The position numbers and the translations under genes are program-made. The notes under the pieces were generated by a model. That model did not search any database and was not told the DNA's origin. It saw nothing but the letters and a program-made list of their open reading frames with translations. From an uncultured Prevotellaceae bacterium (lineage in GTDB: Bacteria > Bacteroidota > Bacteroidia > Bacteroidales > Bacteroidaceae): a stretch of DNA of 64,000 nucleotides. Below are positions 17,182 to 25,784 of the stretch, piece after piece. The DNA is taken from positions 33,133-97,132 of the forward strand of contig CAMHUI010000003.1 of the NCBI GenBank assembly GCA_946188345.1. The letters run 5' to 3'. Every line of letters begins with the position of its first letter. The first letter of the stretch is position 1.

Positions 17182-18198
17182 TTACTCTGCCGGAGCGAAG
17201 TAGATGCGCGTGGTGGCCTTCACGGCGGGGTTCTCGGTGCTGGTGCGCACAAGGGTGTATTCCACTCCCTGCCGTGTCAGGTCGATGGCTGAGCCGGAGG
17301 GCTGTTCCACTCCGTCGGCATAGAAGACGGCGTCGGCATCGGCCGTATAGGTGAGGGTGAGGGGTCCGGCGGTTTCAGGCAGGGCGGAATAGGTGTAGGT
17401 CAGCATGTCCTGATAGTAGGCATTGCGAACGAGCGTGAGCGCTGCGTCGCCGGCTTTTACGTTGCTGAGCTCAGGATAGATGATGCCATACAGCGTGTAT
17501 TCCCGCTCGGCTCCTGAGGGTGCCACGGCACGTATCTCGTGCTTCTTCGAGAGGTCGAACTTGCTCTTGTTGTAGTTGTATTCGGCGCCATCGATATAGA
17601 GCACGATGTTGTCGGACTCGAGGGTGAAGGCGAGTCGCTGGTTGGTGGGCCTGAGGTTAATCTCCTTGTTGTTGTTCACCTGCTTGGTAGGAAGGGCGAG
17701 CACCCAGTCGTGGTCGTTGATGGCCTCGGCAATGTAGACGTTAGGAGCAATGTTGGCATAGATGCTCTCAATCTTGGTTGCATTGTCGCTGACGGTTACC
17801 TCAAACTCCTTGATGTCAATCTGCTGGTTGTCGCCAAGGTAGGTGTCATAGGTAGAGGCAATGACGGTGACGGTATAGGTACCGGGTGTGGTATAGGCAT
17901 AGGTGAATACGCCTTTGTTGAGCACGAAGCCGGTATTGCTCTCTGCACGCTTGGCATACTCATGCATATTGTCGCCCGTGAAGACTACCACCTGGTCGGC
18001 AACACCTGTGAAGGTGAGTTCCATTGACTCATTGACGTTGAGGTCGGTCTTGGAGACGTTGAAGATGGCCTGCGGAGTGCGGGCTTCTTCGTTGTCGCTG
18101 GTGCAGGAACCGAGGAAGGCTACTGCCATCAGGCAGATGGTGAGTGCGGCCATTGCCGGTTTCATGACTCTTTGAATGATATTCATATTTGCTTTCAT
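17182..18198 (-). CDS. PUL surface lipoprotein (SGBP-like) with PKD-like domain
   Basis: The 338-residue protein has a lipobox LGSC with Cys32 after a hydrophobic segment, followed by acidic residues (TSDNEE) typical of surface-exported Bacteroidota lipoproteins. Residues about 45-140 look like a PKD/Ig-like fold, with TYTVTVIAS at its end. The rest is repetitive beta-sandwich sequence similar in style to DUF5018-type proteins that follow SusD. The position directly after susD supports a role as an accessory glycan-binding protein. Several in-frame Met codons (1, 5, 12, 16) leave the exact start open; all keep the lipobox. Confidence 0.75.
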   Translation of the reverse strand: MKANMNIIQRVMKPAMAALTICLMAVAFLGSCTSDNEEARTPQAIFNVSKTDLNVNESMELTFTGVADQVVVFTGDNMHEYAKRAESNTGFVLNKGVFTYAYTTPGTYTVTVIASTYDTYLGDNQQIDIKEFEVTVSDNATKIESIYANIAPNVYIAEAINDHDWVLALPTKQVNNNKEINLRPTNQRLAFTLESDNIVLYIDGAEYNYNKSKFDLSKKHEIRAVAPSGAEREYTLYGIIYPELSNVKAGDAALTLVRNAYYQDMLTYTYSALPETAGPLTLTYTADADAVFYADGVEQPSGSAIDLTRQGVEYTLVRTSTENPAVKATTRIYFAPAE

Positions 18199-18240
18199 AT
18201 CTTTATCAGTCTATAAGTTTTATATTTGCAGACTCCAGTC

Positions 18241-18289
18241 ACTAAACTCTAAACTCTAAACTCTAAACTTTCAACTCTAAACTCTAAAC
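18241..18289. repeat. Seven-unit heptad array after susD
   Basis: Seven 7-bp units (ACTAAAC, TCTAAAC five times, TTTCAAC once in the middle) run up to the susD stop codon. On the transcribed strand they read GTTTAGA. They occupy about half of the spacer between susD and the surface lipoprotein gene. Confidence 0.8.
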
Positions 18290-18290
18290 T

Positions 18291-19979
18291 TTAGTATCCC
18301 GGGTTCTGCTCAACAACGCTGTTGGAGAGGTCGATGGTGTTCTGCGGGATGGGGAACACCTCGTTGACTCCCTTGCGGAAGAAACGTCCGCGGTTGTTCG
18401 GGCGGCTGGCACCGAAGGTGTGAAGCACCTCGGCGGCACGTCCCTGGCGGACGAGGTCGAAGAAGCGGTCCCACTCGAAGGCGAACTCCATGCGGCGCTC
18501 CTGCCAAATCTGATCACGGATCTGACCATAGCTGCCTGGCTTATAGAGAGCGGTGCTGTTGTTGATGGTATTGACCTGGGCCTTACACTTGTTGAGCTGG
18601 GCGAGGGCTCCCTCACGGTCGCCGCACTCATTCAGGGCCTCGGCATACATCAGCACGACTTCGGGATAGCGGATGACACGACGGTTGCACTGGTTGTCGC
18701 CGTCGTACTTAGGATAGTCCTTCTGAGGGATGTACCACTTCAACGTTACATAGTGGCCTTCGATGTTCTGCCAGATGATGCCGTCAGGGGTATCCTGCTG
18801 GTGGTGGATTATGAACTCCTTCTCTCGACGGACATCACCTGATGTGAAGATGACACCGAGCAGGTCGTTGGTGCACCACATCTGGTTGCTGTTGAAGAGA
18901 TAGATACCAGAGCCTTCGTTGGTGTCGCCAGAGGTACCGTCGGCACTCTCATGGAATACAACTTCGAAGACGGAGCTGCGGCAGAACTCACCATCCTTAT
19001 ACCACTGATAGATATAGGAGTAGCGGTCGCCGTTGTGAAGCAGGTTGCCATAGGTATCACGATATTCCAGGCTGTAGACGCTGCTCAGCGGGTCAAGGGG
19101 CGTGTCGAAGTTCTCATAGGGGTCACCCTCAGCAGCCTCAGCCAGCGGCTTGAACCACAGGCGCTTGCGCAGGGCTTCCCAGTCTTCGGAGCCATCATAC
19201 TGGACCATCTGTCCGTAGGTCATGGTCGTACCACCCACGAAGTAGTCACCCATCTCCTTCAACTGCTGCCACTTCTCAGACTCCACGCCGGGCTTGGCCT
19301 GATACATCAGTACTTTCATCAGCAGGGCAACGGCAGCACCCTTGGTTGCCTTACCCTTGTTGTTGCCGTCGTAGGTGACGGGGAGCATCAGGGCTGCCTC
19401 GCGAAGGTCTTTCTCAATATAGGCATAGCACTCTTCGAGGGTGTTGCGCGGAATGATGAGCTCTGCGACGGTCTCTGTCTCAGGACGGATGGGCACTCCA
19501 CCGAAGGTCTTCACCAAGTTGAAGTAGAAGAAGGCACGGAGGAACTTGGCCTGACCGTAGATTTGACGGACGGCCAGATAGGTGTTGTAGTTGGTGGTGG
19601 AAATCTTCACCTTATCCATATTGGCAATCACCTGATTGGCACGGTGGACACCACGATAGTTTACCTGCCAACGCTGCAGAATCCAAGTATTCGATGTGTC
19701 GAACTGGAACTGCACCAGCTGTCCCATCTGCGAGGAGAGACCTTCATCGCCACCAAGCACGTTGTCGGCCGTTGCTTCGCCGAAACGCCACTCCTGGTCG
19801 TTGTAGCTGTCACTCTGCAGAATGTCGTAAGTGGCATTGAGTGCCTCCTGAATTTCTCTCTGTGTCTGGAAGAAAGTCTCATCAGTGGCATAGCCTTCTA
19901 TTTCCTTGTCAAGGAAGTCGCTGCAGCTGGTCAGTGCCAAGGCTGCAAGCAAGGAAAAGCCTAAAAATATTTTCTTCAT
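18291..19979 (-). CDS. susD: SusD/RagB family starch-binding-type outer-membrane lipoprotein
   Basis: The 562-residue lipoprotein has Cys19 in LTSCSDFLDKE, the classic SusD start. Helical TPR-like segments follow (GVHRANQVIANMD, FLRAFFYFNLVKTFGGVPI), then the conserved late stretch RYPEVVLMYAEALNECGD and a C-terminal WQERRMEFAFEWDRFFDLVR. SusD proteins cap the SusC barrel and capture glycan at the cell surface. The gene starts 20 nt after the susC stop, as expected for a susCD pair. The protein is full length with no sign of decay. Confidence 0.95.
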   Translation of the reverse strand: MKKIFLGFSLLAALALTSCSDFLDKEIEGYATDETFFQTQREIQEALNATYDILQSDSYNDQEWRFGEATADNVLGGDEGLSSQMGQLVQFQFDTSNTWILQRWQVNYRGVHRANQVIANMDKVKISTTNYNTYLAVRQIYGQAKFLRAFFYFNLVKTFGGVPIRPETETVAELIIPRNTLEECYAYIEKDLREAALMLPVTYDGNNKGKATKGAAVALLMKVLMYQAKPGVESEKWQQLKEMGDYFVGGTTMTYGQMVQYDGSEDWEALRKRLWFKPLAEAAEGDPYENFDTPLDPLSSVYSLEYRDTYGNLLHNGDRYSYIYQWYKDGEFCRSSVFEVVFHESADGTSGDTNEGSGIYLFNSNQMWCTNDLLGVIFTSGDVRREKEFIIHHQQDTPDGIIWQNIEGHYVTLKWYIPQKDYPKYDGDNQCNRRVIRYPEVVLMYAEALNECGDREGALAQLNKCKAQVNTINNSTALYKPGSYGQIRDQIWQERRMEFAFEWDRFFDLVRQGRAAEVLHTFGASRPNNRGRFFRKGVNEVFPIPQNTIDLSNSVVEQNPGY

Positions 19980-19999
19980 ATCTGTATCCTCCTTCTTTA

Positions 20000-22900
20000 T
20001 TAGATTCCAAGTTTAACACCAAAAGTGAACGAGCGGGCCTGCGGGTAGTTACCATGGTCTACGCCGAGGTTGATATTGTTACCCTCAGTGCCTACCACCT
20101 TACCTACTTCCGGGTCGAAACCGTTGTAGCCGGTGAAGGTCAACAGATTGTAACCTGTGAGCGACAGTGCGAGACTCGACACCTTCAGCTTGTCAAGGAT
20201 GGCCTGCGGGAAGGTATAAGAGAGTCTCATTTCCTTCAGACGGACGTATGAACCGTCGTGCACGAAGAAGTCGCTGGCACGGAAGTTCTTGTTGTTGCTG
20301 TTGCTGCGCAGGTCGGGAACCGTGGCATCGAGGTTCATCGGGAAGAAGTCGCGGTCCATACCCTCAATCTGACCTGACCAGTGCTGTTCGCGAAGGTCGG
20401 CATAAACGTTGCCGTTGTTGGCGTTGTAGAGCGTATAGTCCATGACGTTGAAAATCTTGTTTCCAGCTTGTCCCTGGAAGAAGATACTCAGGTCGATATT
20501 CTTGTAGCCCACAGCCAGAGGCACACCAAAGACGAACTTGGGGATAGGCGAACCAAGGAAGGTACGGTCTTCAGCAGTGATGCGACCGTCGCCGTTGAGG
20601 TCCTTGAAGCGGAAGTCTCCAGGGAATGTGGTCTGCTCCCAAGAGTTCTTACCAAAGTCATATTGAGCACTCTGTGCAACTTCGTCGAAGTTCTGGAAGA
20701 TGCCGTCTGTTACATAGCCGTAGAACGAGCCGATGGGCTGTCCGACAACAGTCTTCGTGACGGGGTCGGAGATGTCGAGGCCGACAGCGTTACCCCAGAT
20801 AGGTTCATTGCCCGTGCCGAGGCTGAGCACCTTGTTCTTAATCCATGAGAGGTTGAAACCTACTTCATAATGCCAGTCCTTACCGATGCGGTCCTGCCAC
20901 TTGGCCTCATATTCCCAACCATAGTTCTTGACAGAACCGGCGTTGGTCATCGGGGCGGAGTTAAGACCTGCCTCAGAGACGGTCGGTACGCGAATCAACA
21001 TGTCGGTGGTCTTGCGGTTGAAATATTCAACAGTCAATGACAGACGGTTGTTGAAGAAGGTCAGGTCGACACCAACATTGTAGTTCTCACTCTTTTCCCA
21101 CACGATGTCGGGGTTACCCAGGACGGTTGCCGTGGTACCGGGATAAATGGACTCTTTCAGGCCGATGGGATAGTTGTAGCCTGTTGAGAGATAGGTGTAG
21201 CGTGCGAGCTCGTCGATACGGCTGTTACCCAGCTTACCCCATCCTACACGCAGCTTACCATAGGAGAGGAAGTCGTTCTGGGTGAGGAAGTTCATGAACT
21301 TTTCATTCGTAAAGCGCCATCCGAGGGAGACAGAGGGGAAGAAGCCCCACTTATTGCCTTTGGCAAACTTCGATGAGCCGTCGTAACGCATGTTGGCCTG
21401 CAGCAGATAGGTCTCGCGGAAGTTATAGTTCAGTCGGCCGATGAGACCGATGGCACTCCACTGAGTGGGACGTCCGTATACCTTATCACCGGTATAGGCC
21501 ATATTGAAGTAACGGAAAGCAGACTCGTTGGTAGGTGTACCTTTGCGGCTTCCGTCGATGTAGTCGTACTTATAGTTTTCAGCTGTCTGACCGGCAAGCA
21601 CAGTGACGTGGTGGTCTTTGTTTTCCCACATGAAGGTCAGCAGGTTGTTGATTTCCCACTTGTCGGTGTTGGTGCGGGTCTGGCTGACGGTGGTCAGCGT
21701 TCCAATTCCGAAGTCTTCATCAAGACCCCAGGCCATACTGAAGTTGTTGGCCTGTGCCGTAGCATTGTAGTAAGAAGCCTTGAACTGGTAGTTCAGATAC
21801 TTGCAAATCTTTGCATCGAGGCTGAGGTTCATGTCCAGACGCTGGCTCTTGCGGAATGACTGATAGCGGTCGATGGTGGCAATGGGGTTGTCGGCGTACC
21901 AATAGCCCTTGCTGTCGTGAAGATACTCCATCGGGCTGTATTTCAGTGCCTTCTGGAGGATACTTGATGAACCTTCGGGCACTCCGTTGCGTCCGTCGCT
22001 GGTGAAGGCCATGTTGCCGGTCATCTTCAGCCACTTGGCCAGCTTGGTGGTGACGTTCAGACGGGCGTTGAAGCGCTCGTAGTCGGAGGTCTTCACGATA
22101 CCGTTCTCACGATAGTAGCTTGTGGAGGCCATATACTGTGTGCGGTCGCTACCGCCGGAGACGCTCAGACCGTGCTGTGTCTTCATACCGGTGCGGGTAA
22201 TGGCATCCCAGTAGTTGCCGGCAGAGTTGTGGCGGATGGTATCGAGTTCGAACACTTTGCGTTCGTCAAGATAATAGTCGCCATTGGCATCTTTCGACAT
22301 GTAAAGCTGTCCGTCGATGGAGTAGCGGTTGTTGGTGCGGTGGATATAGTCTGACATGAGGGCGAAGTCTTCGGGACCCATCACGTCGATGACTTTCCAA
22401 GGATTCGATATACCGACGTAGCCGTCGTAGGTAACCTTGATCTTACCTTCCTTACCACTCTTGGTGGTGATGGCTACGACACCGTTGGCGGCACGTGAGC
22501 CGTAGACGGCGCTGGAGGCTGCATCCTTGAATATTTCTACGTTTTCAATGTCGTTGGGGTTCAGATAGTCTATGTCGTCGACAATAAATCCGTCGACCAC
22601 ATAGAGGGGGTCAGAGTCGTTGACCGTACCCACACCGCGCAGCTGGATGGTGGTCTTACCGCCAGGGGCACCGGTGTTCTGAATGATGTTCACACCTGCT
22701 GCGCGTCCTTGCAGGGCCTGCAGGGTTGAGGAGACAGGAATGTTGTTGATATCCTTTCCAGATATGGATGAAATTGATCCGGTTACGTCGCTCTTTTTCT
22801 GGACGCCATAACCGATGACAATGAGTTCGTCAAGCTGTGCCACGTCGGGGGTCATCTCTATGTTGATGCTGTTGCGGCCTTTGACGGATTCCTCAATGGT

Positions 22901-23149
22901 CTTGTAGCCCATGTAGGTGAAGACGAGGGTTGCGTCTGACGGTACGCTGATGGCATATTCACCGTCAATGTTAGTTACTGCTCCGGATGACGGGTTGCCT
23001 TTTTCCTTGATGGTAAGGCCTATCATCGGTTCTTGTGTTTGTTTGTCTACAACGACACCTTTCACCATGACCTTTTGGGCATAGGTGACAGTTGCGAAAA
23101 GTGCAAGCAGTAGGAGCGTTGCGAGTCTTTTCTTCTCGTGTTTACGCAT
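20000..23149 (-). CDS. susC: SusC/RagA family TonB-linked outer-membrane transporter
   Basis: The 1049-residue protein has a signal peptide, an N-terminal carboxypeptidase-D-like domain (VMVKGVVVDKQTQEPMIGLT, about residues 27-105), the SusC hallmark DELIVIGYGVQKKSDVTGSI, a plug with LQGRAAGVNI and AAASSAVYGSRAANGV-type sequence, and a 22-strand barrel that ends in an aromatic-rich SFTFGVKLGI. It moves oligosaccharides across the outer membrane using TonB energy and works with SusD. It is the first gene of the susCD transcript. I see no good TAnnTTTG promoter in the 137-bp spacer upstream, which is filled by a palindromic element. Confidence 0.96.
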   Translation of the reverse strand: MRKHEKKRLATLLLLALFATVTYAQKVMVKGVVVDKQTQEPMIGLTIKEKGNPSSGAVTNIDGEYAISVPSDATLVFTYMGYKTIEESVKGRNSINIEMTPDVAQLDELIVIGYGVQKKSDVTGSISSISGKDINNIPVSSTLQALQGRAAGVNIIQNTGAPGGKTTIQLRGVGTVNDSDPLYVVDGFIVDDIDYLNPNDIENVEIFKDAASSAVYGSRAANGVVAITTKSGKEGKIKVTYDGYVGISNPWKVIDVMGPEDFALMSDYIHRTNNRYSIDGQLYMSKDANGDYYLDERKVFELDTIRHNSAGNYWDAITRTGMKTQHGLSVSGGSDRTQYMASTSYYRENGIVKTSDYERFNARLNVTTKLAKWLKMTGNMAFTSDGRNGVPEGSSSILQKALKYSPMEYLHDSKGYWYADNPIATIDRYQSFRKSQRLDMNLSLDAKICKYLNYQFKASYYNATAQANNFSMAWGLDEDFGIGTLTTVSQTRTNTDKWEINNLLTFMWENKDHHVTVLAGQTAENYKYDYIDGSRKGTPTNESAFRYFNMAYTGDKVYGRPTQWSAIGLIGRLNYNFRETYLLQANMRYDGSSKFAKGNKWGFFPSVSLGWRFTNEKFMNFLTQNDFLSYGKLRVGWGKLGNSRIDELARYTYLSTGYNYPIGLKESIYPGTTATVLGNPDIVWEKSENYNVGVDLTFFNNRLSLTVEYFNRKTTDMLIRVPTVSEAGLNSAPMTNAGSVKNYGWEYEAKWQDRIGKDWHYEVGFNLSWIKNKVLSLGTGNEPIWGNAVGLDISDPVTKTVVGQPIGSFYGYVTDGIFQNFDEVAQSAQYDFGKNSWEQTTFPGDFRFKDLNGDGRITAEDRTFLGSPIPKFVFGVPLAVGYKNIDLSIFFQGQAGNKIFNVMDYTLYNANNGNVYADLREQHWSGQIEGMDRDFFPMNLDATVPDLRSNSNNKNFRASDFFVHDGSYVRLKEMRLSYTFPQAILDKLKVSSLALSLTGYNLLTFTGYNGFDPEVGKVVGTEGNNINLGVDHGNYPQARSFTFGVKLGI

Positions 23150-23169
23150 AGGATTGTTATTAAAAAGTG

Positions 23170-23275
23170 AAGCCCCCTCCCAATTTCCCCTGGAGGTGGG
23201 ACCATTATTATATAATAAATATGTATTGGGAAAAGGCCCCCTCCCTCCCCGGATGGGGAGGTTGGGAGGGGGCTT
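23170..23275. repeat. GC-rich composite palindrome between susC and the ELWxxDGT gene
   Basis: Outer arms AGCCCCCTCCCAA and TTGGGAGGGGGCT are a perfect 13-bp inverted pair about 75 bp apart. The right arm also pairs locally with CCCCCTCCCTCCCC to form a strong hairpin at 23235-23275. It sits just after the ELWxxDGT gene stop codon at 23287 (minus strand), so it may terminate that gene, and it occupies the leader of susC. Confidence 0.65.
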
Positions 23276-23286
23276 TATAGAGTGAG

Positions 23287-25122
23287 TTACTTCACGACAG
23301 CCTTCTTGCCGTTCACAACGTAGACACCCTTCTGCAGGCCTTCGGCGGTGTTGGCCACCTTCACGCCATTGAGGTTGTAGACGCCATTCTCAGCCTTTGC
23401 CTCGTGCTCGATAACTGCAACGCCTGTTTCCTGGGGACCGAAATCGGGCTCGATGAGACCCTTGTCGCTCTCGCCGTCCCAACCTGGCTTAGTATAGGTG
23501 TAGACGTAGATTCTCTTGGTCTTGCTGGAAGAGAAAGCAACACCGTTGCCCATGTTACGGATGGTGTGTACACCGTCACCGTCGGGATCGATGGTGTTCT
23601 TGGTAACATAGACGGGCTCTGCATCAGAAGCATCCAGACGATACAGACCGGTTCCGAAGCCACCGGCTACCCAGTTCTCCTCGTTCCACCAGTAGAGCGA
23701 ACCACCGGCTACGACGGGCTCTTTCTGCCAGTTGCTGTGGGTAGAGGGCTGCCAGTTGCCATACTGCGGGAACACCTTCTCACCGTCGAAGGCCCAGAGC
23801 TCACCACCATAGTGGTCTTCACGGGCTGCATCGAATCCATGAGCGGCGCAGTAGAGCAGCAGACCGTCGAACACAACGTTCGGGTCGGTGTAGGAGTTGT
23901 GGTCGACAGAGGGCTCTTCGTCCCAGATGTCATAGAATACATAGTCGTCCTTTTCGCAGTTGGTTCCGCCGAGCTCATAACCGCCCTTAGGATCGTAGCC
24001 ACGCCAGAAGACACGTCCCTTATAGGTCTGAACGCCTACGCCGAAGGTACCAGCGTGCAGTCCGAGGCCATTGTCGCCACGGCCGGGCTTGGTGTCGGCA
24101 ATCATGTAGGTGTGCTCAGAACCACGTCCATCGACAAGGTCTTCGGTGCAGGCAACGTTGACTTCGTCAGCTACCTTACCGTCGGTATACCAAGGCTCGC
24201 CGCCGTAGTCGGGAGTCCAAGCCTGGAACATACAACCCTTGTTGTCGAAGTTGAAGAGGTTGTCAAGACCGGCATTGCGGGTGTAACCCTCTTCATAACC
24301 GGGCTGGCCTTCTCCCCAGCGCTCCCAGTTGACGTCCATGACCATGTAGGTTCCTTCAGCGGTACCGTCGGTTACCCAGAGCTCTTCACCGGTAGACTTG
24401 TTGACCTTGTCGGCCTTGAAGAATACACGGCGGCCTACGCGTACGTAGTTGGAGTGGAGGTCGGTGTTGTCCTGTCCGGGGAACTTCATGTCGGGCTGGT
24501 GGGCGATGTAGAAATCCTCATCGTCGCTCTCGGGAACCACGCGCTTGGTGCCTTCAACGGTACCGTCGGTGATCCAGAGCCACTGCTGGGGAGTCTCAGC
24601 ATCGAAAGCCTCGCTCTCGTCGTCAGTAGCGGCGAAGATGGCGCGAGTCTCGTCCATTTGGTGGAAAGCGATAGGATTAGAACCGTGGAGCTGGTTCAGG
24701 TCGCCGAGCATGAAGGTTCCTTCTTCTGTGCCGTCGCTGACCCAGGGTTCGTATTCCTCATCCGTGGTGTAGGCAGCGAAGACTACCTTGTCGTTCAGAC
24801 GGCCGAGGTTCATAGGAGCGGAGCTACCGCTACCAGGCAGAATATCCTTCACCATGTGGGTACCTTCCTTGGTTCCGTCGGTTACCCAGAGTTCTTCACC
24901 ATGCTCATCGTCGATGGCTGCAAAGAATGCCTTGTAGCCCTTTTCCGGAGAACCGGCAACGATGATGTTCTTGTCCTTGATGTCCTTACGTGAGTTGTTC
25001 ACGTTGGCGGTGACATTTGCGGGAAGCACGTCGACGAGGACGCCACCTTCCAACTCAGTCTGTGCGTTTGCACCTACTGCCAATGTTGCCATGGCAGCCA
25101 AGAGTAAAAATCTCTTTTTCAT
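23287..25122 (-). CDS. Secreted ELWxxDGT-repeat protein
   Basis: The 611-residue protein has a signal peptide (MKKRFLLLAAMATLAVGANA) and repeated blades of the form GEELWVTDGTKEGT, YEPWVSDGTEEGT, QWLWITDGTVEGT and GEELWVTDGTAEGT, spaced about 50-60 residues apart. This is the ELWxxDGT repeat, probably a beta-propeller. It ends in the VYNLNGVKVAN...KGVYVVNGKKAVVK tail. The function of the family is not known; a surface or periplasmic binding role is plausible. It lies upstream of susC on the same strand, but a strong palindrome separates them, so co-transcription is uncertain. Confidence 0.85.
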   Translation of the reverse strand: MKKRFLLLAAMATLAVGANAQTELEGGVLVDVLPANVTANVNNSRKDIKDKNIIVAGSPEKGYKAFFAAIDDEHGEELWVTDGTKEGTHMVKDILPGSGSSAPMNLGRLNDKVVFAAYTTDEEYEPWVSDGTEEGTFMLGDLNQLHGSNPIAFHQMDETRAIFAATDDESEAFDAETPQQWLWITDGTVEGTKRVVPESDDEDFYIAHQPDMKFPGQDNTDLHSNYVRVGRRVFFKADKVNKSTGEELWVTDGTAEGTYMVMDVNWERWGEGQPGYEEGYTRNAGLDNLFNFDNKGCMFQAWTPDYGGEPWYTDGKVADEVNVACTEDLVDGRGSEHTYMIADTKPGRGDNGLGLHAGTFGVGVQTYKGRVFWRGYDPKGGYELGGTNCEKDDYVFYDIWDEEPSVDHNSYTDPNVVFDGLLLYCAAHGFDAAREDHYGGELWAFDGEKVFPQYGNWQPSTHSNWQKEPVVAGGSLYWWNEENWVAGGFGTGLYRLDASDAEPVYVTKNTIDPDGDGVHTIRNMGNGVAFSSSKTKRIYVYTYTKPGWDGESDKGLIEPDFGPQETGVAVIEHEAKAENGVYNLNGVKVANTAEGLQKGVYVVNGKKAVVK

Positions 25123-25784
25123 ACTTTTTGGTTTTGATTGTGGTTAATAAAAAGGTTATTGATCTCTTTCTTTTCAGGGTTCGTTCACAAAGTAGCCTTT
25201 TCAGGCTTGCATCAAGTGCTTTTTATTGCGATACTTCACGCTGACGTTTTATAGATTTGGGGTTAACTCGCTGCAAAATTGCAATTTATTTTATAAATCG
25301 CAAAGGCATTTTTGTGCAATTTTCTTGTATTTTTGTGCAAAAAGACTAAAAGACACCGAAAAATATTTCTTTTTTCACATCAACGCATTCTTCAACTCTG
25401 ACAACTTGTATGAACTCAGGGAGTACTAATCTCTTAACCGCTTTTATCCCGATGAAATGGAAGATTTTTAAACTTTTTTCTTTCAAATGTCCGTTAGAAA
25501 CCAGATGCTTTTCAGGCCATCTTTGCATGTTCTCAGATTGATGGTCTTAACTCCTGCGAACGATAACCCTTATCATCAACGAATGATTATCTTTACTTCA
25601 TTCTGGGAGCTCCTCTTCCACCTGCGACGACAGACCCAATTCTTAAAAAACATAAAAAAATAAATATATAATAAGGTGTACCGAAAAGTTTTCCGTACTT
25701 TTGCGCCCCAAATGACGCTATGCTCTCAAAAAGGGTTAAGGCGCACGACTGTTGACAACAATAATAAAACGTAAAATAAACATC
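25123..25784. other. Divergent intergenic region, 662 bp, no gene seen
   Basis: This AT-rich spacer separates the minus-strand ELWxxDGT gene from plus-strand topA. It contains a 12-bp direct repeat, ATTTTTGTGCAA, at 25308 and 25329 (21 bp apart). The second copy overlaps a TATTTTTG hexamer-like promoter element. The topA promoter element lies near 25696. The short open frames in it have no coding character. Confidence 0.5.
25696..25703 (+). promoter_or_regulatory. topA -7 element
   Basis: TACTTTTG fits the Bacteroidota TAnnTTTG element and is followed by GCGCC at the expected start site, 80 bp before the topA ATG. No clear TTG is seen 19-20 bp upstream. Confidence 0.55.

Noticed and set aside
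25752..25784. TTG start for topA
   Set aside because: It adds 11 basic residues before the conserved TOPRIM start, while the ATG at 25785 fits the family.
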